Assembly (NCBI RefSeq): GCF_014203225.1
Contig: NZ_JACHIO010000010.1
Coordinates: forward strand, 164,781 to 228,780
DNA: 64,000 nt
Source: Granulicella mallensis
GTDB taxonomy: Bacteria > Acidobacteriota > Terriglobia > Terriglobales > Acidobacteriaceae
Direction: 5' to 3'
Shown: positions 46,128 through 54,366 of the stretch, piece by piece
Layout of the letters: every line of letters begins with the position of its first letter
How positions within the stretch are numbered: position 1 is the first letter of the stretch
Position numbers and translations under genes: made by a program
The notes under the pieces: model-generated
The model's database searches: none
Seen by the model: the letters and a program-made list of their open reading frames with translations, nothing else
What the model was told of the DNA's origin: nothing

Positions 46128-46789
46128 GCTACAAAGTGCCCGACGAATCGAATAAACAATCTTTATTTCGCGTATGGGGAACGGCGTGGGGAAGCTGTGG
46201 GAAATAGTCATATCCCCTTTATTATCAATGCATGTGAATCCTTGGGGACAACCACTAGCCAGGAACAGGCGGCTGTCGCTGCAGCAAGAATTGACCGGCC
46301 AGGATGACGCCGTGCAAATCGTCAACAAAGAGACTGAAAGTCCGTTTCACTGGCCATTCTGTGGTCGAATGGCAGAGGTTTGGTGGACAGAGGACGTGGG
46401 TTCGATAAGGGGGCGATAACCGTTTCCGAAGGTGCCTCTAGGCGCTCAGAGAGCCATCCGTTGCGCCTGGTTTCTTACGGTTACGAGTTTCTACTTTTCT
46501 GTCACGGCATAAGATTGCAGTGAGTCTCATCTGCATTGAATTCTCCCCCACACTGGATGCGATAGAGATTGTTTCTGTGAGTTGAAGTGTGCCTGCTCAG
46601 AACTTCAGTCTGGTGGTGGCGCCACGGTAGCGCCAGTGCCCCTTGCAATAGTAGAGGCAGGGGACCGCCAATCCGCTTGATGCTCGGGGACCCTTTGGGG
46701 ACCCATTTGATTGTCTGCTACTACGCGAAGGATGCGTTCCGATGGCTTCCCACGCATTTGTTTTGTTGCAGTTATGGTTTACCCGGGTT
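46128..46789. other. About 660 bp without a recognisable gene before attR
   Basis: Only short unsupported frames. GGGGACCCTTTGGGGACCC at 46686-46704 almost repeats a sequence at 14565-14583 just inside attL (one mismatch), so both island ends carry it in the same orientation. A degenerate GGGGACCGCCAAT near 46660 recalls the tRNA end/CCA region. Confidence 0.5.
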
Positions 46790-46836
46790 CTTTCACGGCG
46801 GTAACACGGGTTCGAATCCCGTCGGGGACGCCAAAT
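46790..46836 (+). repeat. attR: partial tRNA-Glu copy, 47-bp direct repeat
   Basis: Identical to 14481-14527, starting in the anticodon stem and ending past CCA. The 5' half of the tRNA is absent (preceded by unrelated ACCCGGGTT), so this is not a functional tRNA but the far junction of the island. Confidence 0.9.
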
Positions 46837-46892
46837 CATTTCAACAACTTAGCGCAAATCCCTAAAATCTGCCACCGTCCGATAAGAAAAAG

Positions 46893-47147
46893 CTATTTTT
46901 CGGATGGCCTTTTTGCCGACTGAAAAACCAGCCGGGTTACTTTGCCCTGAGCCGCACGTTTGGTTTCCCTGATGGCTTGGGCATACAGATTGAGGGTGAT
47001 ACTGCTATTGGCGTATCGCATCAGTTCCTGAACAGTCTTCACGTCCTCGCCATGCGACTTCAAGATCGTCGCGTAGGAGTGACGGAACGTGTGACATTCC
47101 ACCTTACCGGTGATCATCGCCTCTTTTAGAGCGGGCTTTCTTCCTTA
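46893..47147 (-). pseudogene. Second tyrosine integrase, C-terminal relic
   Basis: The reverse strand encodes RKPALKEAMITGKVECHTFR, then HSYATILKSHGEDVKTVQEL, then RYANSSITLNLYAQAIRETK. This includes the HxxR catalytic box (HTFR) and the catalytic Tyr (LNLYAQA) of an integrase from the same family as the relic at 14589. A TAA interrupts the frame just upstream, and the N-terminal two thirds are missing. It lies 57 bp beyond attR and points at it, the place expected for the integrase of a second element stacked on the same site. Confidence 0.85.
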
Positions 47148-47297
47148 TTTGATGGTGTTTGGTAAAGTTCGACGGTAGGATCCAATCCCAACGGCAATCG
47201 ACTTCGAAACGACCTGTTCTTTCAACAAGAAATGCAGGGTTATCACCTGTGGGGCGTTCATGCCGGGGCATGCTATTTTTTGAAGAGGAGACTCTGA

Positions 47298-47912
47298 ATG
47301 TCCAAGGGGGCGCCCCTCAGTGCAGCACTTGAAGGTCGGGGTGATGTAACCAGTCTTCTCGCTCTCTGGAGTCGAGGAGACGATTCAGCCCTCGAACAAC
47401 TCACTCCCATTATTTACGACGATTTACTTCGCCTTGCCAAGGCAAAGTTGAGACGCGAGTATGGCGATTGCACGCTTGAACCAACGGGTTTGGTTCACGA
47501 AGCCTATCTCCGGCTGGCTGGCCAGAGCAAGGTACATGCTGAAAGTCGTATCCATTTCTATGCGATTGCAGCCAATACCATGAGACGCGTGCTGATTGAG
47601 CACGCGAGAAACCATAACGCTCAGAAACGGGGCGGCGGGATGAGGATTACATTGCAAACGGGGATGGATATCGCCCAGGAGCGCCCGCCGGACTTTATCA
47701 TGCTGGATGAAGCCCTTGGACGACTGGCACAAATTGATAAAAGGAAGAGCCAAGCCATCGAACTTAAGTATTTTGGCGGTCTGAGTACGGAAGAAATTGG
47801 TCTGCATTTAGGGATTTCGGTGGCGACTGTCGGCCGCGAACTCCGCCTGGGACAAGCATGGATACGCCGCGAGATGTCAGGCGCTCTGATCGATAACAAA
47901 GATGAAAAGTGA
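47298..47912 (+). CDS. ECF sigma factor, TIGR02999 type
   Basis: 204 aa. LLALWSRGDDSALEQLTPII and LEPTGLVHEAYLRLAGQSKV (region 2) and RKSQAIELKYFGGLSTEEIG, LHLGISVATVGRELRLGQAW (region 4) are the signature of the acidobacterial/planctomycete ECF-like sigma family TIGR02999. GAGGAGACTCTGA precedes the ATG. The stop overlaps the kinase gene by 11 nt, so the kinase is very likely the regulatory partner, replacing an anti-sigma factor. Confidence 0.93.
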   Translation: MSKGAPLSAALEGRGDVTSLLALWSRGDDSALEQLTPIIYDDLLRLAKAKLRREYGDCTLEPTGLVHEAYLRLAGQSKVHAESRIHFYAIAANTMRRVLIEHARNHNAQKRGGGMRITLQTGMDIAQERPPDFIMLDEALGRLAQIDKRKSQAIELKYFGGLSTEEIGLHLGISVATVGRELRLGQAWIRREMSGALIDNKDEK

Positions 47913-50736
47913 TCGTTGGCAATTGATCGAGGAGATCTTTCAGGGAGCCCTGGACCGGCCATCGGAGGAACGGAAGCAGTTTGTCGAGCAGGCGTGTGGG
48001 AATGACAAGCAACTACGCTCCGAGATCGAGTCTCTTCTTGCAAGCGACAATGACGCCGAGAGCGTACTCCATTCCGTGATAGCGAAAGACCTGAAGGAAA
48101 TGACGAGTACTTCAGGCCCCTCGGAGATCGGGCTGCGCCTTGGCCCCTATCTTCTGGTGCGCGAGTTAGATAGCGGGGGGATGGGAGTTGTGTACTTTGC
48201 TGTTCGTTCTGACGATCAGTATTTCCAGATCGTGGCTATCAAAACGATTCGCAAGGGGCGCGACTCAGAGGAGATGGTTCAACAGTTTCGCATGGAACGG
48301 CAGGTTCTGGCGACGCTAAACCACCCGAATATCGGTGCCATTCTTGATGGAGGCGAGACCGAAGATGGTCGTCCCTTCATCGTGATGGAGTATGTGGAAG
48401 GTCAGCCGATTACGCTTGCCAGCAAAAACCACAACCTGTCGATCCGGCAACGCATTGAACTATTTCGTTCGGTATGTTCCGCCGTTCACTACGCTCATCA
48501 GAAGCTGATCCTGCATCGAGACATCAAGCCAAGCAACGTGATGGTTACGCCGGAGGGCATGGTCAAGCTCATTGACTTCGGAATTTCAAAACCGCTGGTG
48601 CCGCAACCGATTCAAGGACATGTTTCCTCTGCGGAAACCAGCTCCAGAATGATGACTCCTGACTATGCAAGCCCGGAGCAGCTTCAGGGAAAACAACTGA
48701 CGACTGCTACTGACATCTATTCTCTGGGAGTCCTGCTGTTCGAGCTTCTGACAGGTTCGCGTCCCTATAAGCTTCAAAATCTGTCGGACGCCGCAACGGA
48801 GCAAGTCGTTTTCAAGAAAGATAGCTGGAAGCTAAGCCTGGCTCCAGATCTGCCTCGCCGGATCCGAAAGGAGTTATCGGGAGACCTCGACGGGATTGTA
48901 CTGAGGGCGATGGATCCCGATCCATCACGACGCTACCTGTCGGTTCAGCACTTTGACGAGGATCTGTTTCGCTACCTGGAAGGAAGGCCTGTTTCCGCGA
49001 GAAAGACATCCGCTGCCTATCGATTGAGAAAGTTGATGCAACGCCATAAGACAGCGGTGGTTGCGACATCTGCCGTCTCTGTAGCATTATTTTTTTCTCT
49101 CCTCATCGGTTCGAGGCAATCTCGCCTGGCCGATCGTCGAGTGCGGCAGGTTCGGACGCTTTCGGACTCCGCTATCTCGGATATGACCGACAAGCTCCAA
49201 CATTCTTCCGCCTCCGCAGAGACACAGGCAGCAATTTTCCGCAGTGCGCTCCGGTATTTGGATGGACTGCAAAAGAGCACTGGAAACGACCCTCGATTAT
49301 TGCTTGAACTGTCCAAAGCTTATGTGCGCGTTGGCGACCTGGAGGGGTCACCCTCGGTTGCCGATTTGGGCAACTCGGATGCTGCCATTACCAGCTACCA
49401 GGGAGCTTTGCGGGTTGCCATGGAAGCGAATAGCCGAACACCTGGTTACGAGAGCACTGAAGCTGTCATTGAAGCCTATCAACGCCTGGGCAGCATCGAA
49501 AAGTTTCTCGGAAGCCTGCATCAAGCGAATGATCATTACCAGCAAGGACTTTTGTTGGCACAAGGTTTCTGGAAGCAAAGACCAGCCGATCCGACTCGTA
49601 TACGGCTTTTGGCGATGAGCTATGCAGGAATCGGCGATGTCAATCTCGGGGGCTTGAATCCGGAGCAGGCATTAGATAGATATTCTGCGGCTTTACGGAT
49701 ATTCGGGGACAATCCAAACGGCGCCGAAGATCATGATCGAATACTGATTAAGCTTTATCTTAACGAAGCGGACGCTCTCAACGAACTTGGCCATCAATCG
49801 GAGTCTCTAGCCTACCATCGAAAAGCGGTGGCTCTCGCCGAGGCTTTAGTGCAAAGGTTTCCATCCTCGGCCCAAGTGCGACGCGCGCTCTTTTTGGCGG
49901 ACGAGAAGGTCGTCCTGGTTTTAGCTGGAAGAGACGCCCTGAATATAGGAGATTCCGCGCAGGCGCAGATCTACGCTCGAAAGGCACTTGCGATTGCGCA
50001 AATGCTCGTTGGGATCGACAGCACAAATGCTCAGGCAAATTTCGATCTGGCTCTCGCATACCAGGCGATGGGTGACTCTTTTCGCCTTGACAACATGCAC
50101 ATGGCCAGCGTGTGGTATCGAAGTTCGATTACTCTCACGAAGCGGTTGACTCCGATGTATGGCGCGGCCGCGCGGCACTTGATCGCGATACGGGATGAGG
50201 CGCTGGCGGAAGTGCTCCCCAGCGAAGCGGACGCGCCGGAGCGGCTGCGTCTTCTTCTGGAAGCAAATCTGATCAGGTGGGAATTGGCCGAGAGTAGTCC
50301 GCATGGGCGCCTCCATTTGATGGGATCGTACTGCAAGTTGAGCGATGCGGAACTCGCCGTGAAAGATCTTGCAAAGGCTCGCCAGTACTCGAATGCAGCG
50401 TTGCCCTTTCTCCATGAGTTCGGGACGGAGTCTCCCAGTTTGCTGGTTCTGAGAGACGTAGGGTCCTGCTATGAAAGTGAAGGAAATGCACAGTTTCACG
50501 CGGCATTGGACCCAACCCTCCCTCCTGCTGCTCGGCATGCTGCCGAAGCCGAGTCGAATGAGTGGTATCGGAACAGTGCAAAGGTGTGGGCAACGTGGAA
50601 TAGACGAGGCGTAGCTACAGCGGAAAGCGAACAGGAACGGCAACGGGTAGAACGGCTCCTCAAAAGATCGAGCGATCTCTCCCAGAGAGATAAAGAACAA
50701 CTGAAATTAGTGGCAAAGGATGATCGAAAACCGTGA
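47902..50736 (+). CDS. Membrane Ser/Thr protein kinase with TPR sensor region
   Basis: 944 aa. Kinase domain about 82-365: glycine loop LDSGGMGVVYFA, K114 in VAIKTI, catalytic loop LHRDIKPSN (D207), DFG 225-227 and SPEQ. One membrane helix at about 384-403 (VVATSAVSVALFFSLLIGSR) is followed by a C-terminal extracytoplasmic region of TPR-like helices to the end (for example YQQGLLLAQGFWKQRPADPT and YARKALAIAQMLVGIDSTNA). It probably senses an external cue through the TPR part and controls the overlapping ECF sigma by phosphorylation, as known for other ECF-kinase pairs; that link is inference. Confidence 0.93.
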   Translation: MKSDRWQLIEEIFQGALDRPSEERKQFVEQACGNDKQLRSEIESLLASDNDAESVLHSVIAKDLKEMTSTSGPSEIGLRLGPYLLVRELDSGGMGVVYFAVRSDDQYFQIVAIKTIRKGRDSEEMVQQFRMERQVLATLNHPNIGAILDGGETEDGRPFIVMEYVEGQPITLASKNHNLSIRQRIELFRSVCSAVHYAHQKLILHRDIKPSNVMVTPEGMVKLIDFGISKPLVPQPIQGHVSSAETSSRMMTPDYASPEQLQGKQLTTATDIYSLGVLLFELLTGSRPYKLQNLSDAATEQVVFKKDSWKLSLAPDLPRRIRKELSGDLDGIVLRAMDPDPSRRYLSVQHFDEDLFRYLEGRPVSARKTSAAYRLRKLMQRHKTAVVATSAVSVALFFSLLIGSRQSRLADRRVRQVRTLSDSAISDMTDKLQHSSASAETQAAIFRSALRYLDGLQKSTGNDPRLLLELSKAYVRVGDLEGSPSVADLGNSDAAITSYQGALRVAMEANSRTPGYESTEAVIEAYQRLGSIEKFLGSLHQANDHYQQGLLLAQGFWKQRPADPTRIRLLAMSYAGIGDVNLGGLNPEQALDRYSAALRIFGDNPNGAEDHDRILIKLYLNEADALNELGHQSESLAYHRKAVALAEALVQRFPSSAQVRRALFLADEKVVLVLAGRDALNIGDSAQAQIYARKALAIAQMLVGIDSTNAQANFDLALAYQAMGDSFRLDNMHMASVWYRSSITLTKRLTPMYGAAARHLIAIRDEALAEVLPSEADAPERLRLLLEANLIRWELAESSPHGRLHLMGSYCKLSDAELAVKDLAKARQYSNAALPFLHEFGTESPSLLVLRDVGSCYESEGNAQFHAALDPTLPPAARHAAEAESNEWYRNSAKVWATWNRRGVATAESEQERQRVERLLKRSSDLSQRDKEQLKLVAKDDRKP

Positions 50737-50770
50737 TGCAGTGCGCATATAGGTAAAGAGGAAGATTCAT

Positions 50771-51415
50771 TTGCCGGAACCATCAGAACTTCAGCAGCTA
50801 ACAGCAGCCGAGCTGGAGAAAGAATGTCGCCAGGGTGCTCTTATTTTGGACACAAGAGCCGCAGAACAATTTGCCACGTTCCATATTCCCAAAACGCTAC
50901 AGATTGGCCTCATGGGGCCTTTTGCAAGTTGGGCAGCGATCCTGATCAGGCCTACGCAGCAACTTCTAATCATTGCCGAAGATTCAAATAGTGCCTATGA
51001 GGCACAAAACCGTTTGGCAAGGGTAGGTCTCCAAAATGTGATCGGATATGCTCTCGCAGACGAGAAGGCGTGGCGTCGGCAAGGCTTCACGCTCATCAGT
51101 CTCCCTATACATCGGTGTGACGATATACGCCAGGCTCTACAAGAAGATCGCCCACTGCAGCTCATCGACGTCCGTAGCCGGGCGGAGTGGTTGAAAGGGC
51201 ACCTGCCTGGTGCGATCTCGATGCCTTTGCTTGAACTCAGTTCAGACGCCGCATCCGTCGATCTCTCTAAACTCAATGTTTTGTACTGCGAGGAAGGATA
51301 TCGAGCGACGACTGCGGCCAGCCTTCTGCTACGGAGTAACTCCGGCGATCTCGGTATTTTGATCGACGGAATGGAGGGATGGCGAGCCTCCGATTTGCCC
51401 CTGGAAACGTCATAG
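50771..51415 (+). CDS. Stand-alone tandem rhodanese-like protein
   Basis: 214 aa from TTG 50771 (GAGGAAGATT upstream). The first rhodanese-like domain (ILDTRAAEQFATFHIPKTLQ) has no active Cys, and its loop reads IIAEDSNSAYE. The second (LQLIDVRSRAEWLKGHLPGA) has C in LYCEEGYRATTAA. The whole corresponds to the C-terminal half of MBL-fold hydrolase/rhodanese proteins (persulfide dioxygenase-like), whose metallo-beta-lactamase part is absent here. It either lost that domain or works alone in sulfur transfer. It lies 34 nt after the kinase gene and may be cotranscribed. Confidence 0.8.
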   Translation: MPEPSELQQLTAAELEKECRQGALILDTRAAEQFATFHIPKTLQIGLMGPFASWAAILIRPTQQLLIIAEDSNSAYEAQNRLARVGLQNVIGYALADEKAWRRQGFTLISLPIHRCDDIRQALQEDRPLQLIDVRSRAEWLKGHLPGAISMPLLELSSDAASVDLSKLNVLYCEEGYRATTAASLLLRSNSGDLGILIDGMEGWRASDLPLETS

Positions 51416-51771
51416 ACGAGCGGACGCATCTCGTGTTGATGATTTGCCGGACGATTTCCCAAAAAAATGCAATCGGATGATCGATCTGTAGCCTCCTTTG
51501 CGCATTCTAAGCTGAGAAACAAAAACGCCATCGTTAAGGAGCAGCGTTTACTGGATCAGCTTGAATGATTGGGCAACTTGAATGGGTGGGGCCACCTGCT
51601 TATTCCAAGCGATCGATTCGTTTTCTGTCAGAGAGCAAGCTGAACGCAGGTAAATAGAGGCATCCCAGTGTAAGCACTTCTCTAAAACTATGAATATGGC
51701 TGCAGTTATGTAGACATCCACGAATACTTCATCGGCGGTTGCCAAGTCATCATGATCGGAAGCTAATACTT
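51416..51771. other. 356-bp gap, nothing recognised
   Basis: No gene, tRNA, strong hairpin or repeat was seen. The right part should contain the promoter of the ECF sigma gene that follows. Confidence 0.5.
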
Positions 51772-52305
51772 ATGCTCTGCGAACACTACGGCTCAGTCGA
51801 GGCTTACAGCTCAAGCGTCGAACATATCAATGCGTTATATGGCTACGCGATGGTTCTGACTCGCAACTCTGCGGAAGCAGAGGATCTGGTACAGGAAACG
51901 TACGTGCGTGCCATACCGGCAATAAGCAGGCTCCGTGGGGAGAGCAATATAAAAAATTGGCTCTTTAAAATTCTCCGAAACGCATGGCTGAACCAACTGA
52001 GGAAACAGAGAACCGGCCCTCAGATCGTTCAATTTGATATGGAGTTTAGTTCTGCAGGTGACTTAGCCGATCCTGGCAAACAATCCTATGAGAGCTATGT
52101 GAACAAGCTGGAAGCCGAGCAGGTACGAGCGGCGATTGAACAGTTACCTGCCGAATTCCGAGAGATTATTGTGCTACGCGAATTTGAAGAATTATCGTAT
52201 CAGGAGATCGCTTATCTTCTGGATTGCCCTACAGGGACAGTCATGTCGCGTCTTGCAAGAGCGCGCTCTAAGCTTCGGGCATTGCTTTCACCAGCCTTTG
52301 CATGA
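51772..52305 (+). CDS. ECF RNA polymerase sigma factor
   Basis: 177 aa from ATG 51772 (GGAAG upstream); TTG 51739 is an alternative. Region 2: INALYGYAMVLTRNSAEAED, LVQETYVRAIPAISRLRGES and NWLFKILRNAWLNQLRK. Region 4: IEQLPAEFREIIVLREFEEL and SYQEIAYLLDCPTGTVMSRL. It is a standard RpoE-like ECF sigma. No anti-sigma gene follows; the next gene is convergent yjbQ. Target promoters unknown. Confidence 0.92.
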   Translation: MLCEHYGSVEAYSSSVEHINALYGYAMVLTRNSAEAEDLVQETYVRAIPAISRLRGESNIKNWLFKILRNAWLNQLRKQRTGPQIVQFDMEFSSAGDLADPGKQSYESYVNKLEAEQVRAAIEQLPAEFREIIVLREFEELSYQEIAYLLDCPTGTVMSRLARARSKLRALLSPAFA

Positions 52306-52411
52306 TGAACTGTGCCGTAGCAACTCCTGCACGGCCTTGAGGTCGTCTCTATTGGCATGAAGAAGCGTTGCAGGGAGAGCGTCGGTCCTACAGTTCTTTA
52401 TCGCCTTTGGA

Positions 52412-52828
52412 TTATTCTCCCACCAGGTGAAGGACGATCTCTCGTCTGTGAGGATGCACTCTGTGCTCAAAAAGGTAGACACCCTGCCAGGTACCCAGTA
52501 CGAGAACGCCCTTCACCACAGGGATTGATAATTGAACCTGAGTCAGTGCCGTCTTCAGATGAGCCGGCATGTCGTCTGGACCTTCTGAGTCATGTTCGTA
52601 CGCTCCATCTTCGGGTGCGATGCGGTCGAAGTATGCTTTGAGGTCGAGGCGCACGGTCGGATCGGCATTCTCCTGAATCAACAGCGAAGCAGAGGTGTGT
52701 CGGCAAAAGACCGTCAATAGTCCGGTCTGCACCTGTTGGCCGCTTGTCCACTGGCTGATACTCGATGTGAATTCGTAGAGACCCTGGCCTCGCGTTGTGA
52801 TTTCAAGATTGTGCACTGCTTGCTTCAA
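52412..52828 (-). CDS. yjbQ: YjbQ family protein (UPF0047)
   Basis: 138 aa, normal length. GLLTVFCRHTSASLLIQENA, DLKAYFDRIAPED, DMPAHLKTALTQVQLSIPVV and VLGTWQGVYLFEHR are the UPF0047/YjbQ blocks with the conserved His and Glu/Asp residues around the putative metal site. E. coli YjbQ has been linked to thiamine-phosphate synthase side activity; the true role is not settled. Convergent to the ECF sigma gene and monocistronic. Confidence 0.93.
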   Translation of the reverse strand: MKQAVHNLEITTRGQGLYEFTSSISQWTSGQQVQTGLLTVFCRHTSASLLIQENADPTVRLDLKAYFDRIAPEDGAYEHDSEGPDDMPAHLKTALTQVQLSIPVVKGVLVLGTWQGVYLFEHRVHPHRREIVLHLVGE

Positions 52829-52876
52829 TCGACTCTTCCTCCGCTTTCCTTAAATATTACTTTCCTGTGCTCGCCA

Positions 52877-54196
52877 TCAATGTCCAGCCTCAGGGAGACG
52901 ATGACAGGCTACTACTTCGAAGGTATCGAGTGACGAGGCCATGGTATTTACGCGGAGCAGGATCTCAAACTGAGCATTGCGATCATAAACGTCGATACCG
53001 TGCTCCTGAAGCACTCGATCTATGGAATCCACATCTGTGACCAACCTGTAGGCCGCTTCCGTGGCTACAGCGTTGGAACCGGCAAGGATCAGAATGTGCC
53101 CTGTTTGATTCGGGTTCTCGAGCAATCCTATAATCGCAAACGCCTGACCTGTACCCCATCCTGGAGACGTAGGAGCATAAACGGATGTCTCTCCGTGTCC
53201 GACTCTTCGGTTATTAATAATTTCTTCATGCCGCGTTAGATCATATGTGAAATAGAAATCGAGCCGGCCCTGAAAGAGAGCAACCCAGGGATCCGACACT
53301 GGGCTGCCGAGTAGTATAAAGTTGTCTTCCGTCTTGAAGTCCTGGGATTGAAGCGTTCTGGCGCGATAGGTGTTGATAGGCCCCGATGGGAGCAGACTCC
53401 TGACACCGAGGGCAAAGTCGGCATCAATCATAGGAACGTTATTACCCTTGAAGAGCCGTCCTATAACGCTGGAAGGATGATCCAGTAGCTGTTGCGTGGG
53501 TAAGTAGCGATGGTCCGCGTAGTCTGTGAGTAAAATCGCGCTCCCGGTGAGCCCTTGAAGAGCAACGATATCGGGATCGCTAAACACAATCTTCAGTTGC
53601 TCTCGGCGCGGCAGCATAGCCGCCCACGGCAGACGGTCGGCTTTGGTTGACGGCATGCGGTAGTGATACACGCTCGCCAAAAGCCCCAACACCAGCAAGG
53701 CCATCGCCACCGGCAAGAGGCGGCGCCAGATGGAAGGCCGTGTAGCCGGTGGTTGCGGAATCTTCTCTGGCTCGGATGGCTGTGGAGGGCTGGGCACCTC
53801 TGGTGGGGCAGCCTGTTCAACGAACTCAATGACATAGGCCCCGGGAGGCAGGTCGAGACGGATGTCTGTTTCGACATCATCATAGAAACGCTTCAGCCGT
53901 CTTCTGACGTCGGTCGCAGTCACGCGCACGATCGCATCCTCGCCCGTATCGTAGGTGGGATCACGGCCGAACAACTGCATCCCAATCATGCGTTCCTTCA
54001 ACTCGTCGTGCTGGCCCGCCAGCGTCTTATCGAGGAGATATTGTAGAAACTCACAACTCCTGCGACTTCTGCTGAACGCTCGACTTGTTACGATCCGATC
54101 AACATGGTGCCGTAGCTCGTTCGCGCGCGAAACGATCAAATCGGTCCTGAGGGCGAACAAATCTTCATTCGACGGTTCCTGTTTTATCGGGTTCAC
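52877..54196 (-). CDS. Winged-helix membrane-anchored regulator (acidobacterial family)
   Basis: 439 aa. The N-terminal segment SRAFSRSRRSCEFLQYLLDK, ELKERMIGMQLFGRDPTYDT and IVRVTATDVRRRLKRFY is a family-specific winged-helix-like domain found repeatedly in acidobacteria. A Pro-rich linker (residues about 130-155) leads to a membrane helix (LLPVAMALLVLGLLASVY) and an extracytoplasmic domain of about 250 residues resembling a periplasmic sensor (VFSDPDIVALQGLTGSAILL, GHILILAGSNAVATEAAYRL). It is divergent from the TonB-dependent receptor gene, the usual arrangement, and probably regulates it, by analogy with ToxR-type one-component systems (inference). Confidence 0.83.
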   Translation of the reverse strand: MNPIKQEPSNEDLFALRTDLIVSRANELRHHVDRIVTSRAFSRSRRSCEFLQYLLDKTLAGQHDELKERMIGMQLFGRDPTYDTGEDAIVRVTATDVRRRLKRFYDDVETDIRLDLPPGAYVIEFVEQAAPPEVPSPPQPSEPEKIPQPPATRPSIWRRLLPVAMALLVLGLLASVYHYRMPSTKADRLPWAAMLPRREQLKIVFSDPDIVALQGLTGSAILLTDYADHRYLPTQQLLDHPSSVIGRLFKGNNVPMIDADFALGVRSLLPSGPINTYRARTLQSQDFKTEDNFILLGSPVSDPWVALFQGRLDFYFTYDLTRHEEIINNRRVGHGETSVYAPTSPGWGTGQAFAIIGLLENPNQTGHILILAGSNAVATEAAYRLVTDVDSIDRVLQEHGIDVYDRNAQFEILLRVNTMASSLDTFEVVACHRLPEAGH

Positions 54197-54366
54197 ACGG
54201 CGAACATATCAAATCCACGATTCATGACTGTTAAAACTCACGTTAGGAAATAAATCTCTTATTTACAATGACATCCCAAACTGTTACGAATCCGGCCCTA
54301 ACTACCGGATCGACGGCTGACGTGTGTACATAGAGGAGGAACATTGATTTCACTGCCAGCCGGGAG

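Larger units (their letters stand above)
14481..46836. mobile_element. tRNA-Glu genomic island, about 32 kb
   Basis: Bounded by the 47-bp direct repeats at 14481-14527 (inside intact tRNA-Glu) and 46790-46836. A C-terminal tyrosine-integrase relic sits just inside the left end and points at the tRNA, the expected arrangement. Cargo is accessory: regulators, hydrolases, SDRs, oxidoreductases, sensor kinases, a Fic enzyme, IS debris and several pseudogenes. No conjugation or phage structural genes were seen, and the integrase is destroyed, so the island is probably no longer mobile by itself. Confidence 0.8.

Noticed and set aside
46597..46839. 80-codon reverse-strand frame across attR
   Set aside because: Again antisense of the partial tRNA; no ribosome site or family.
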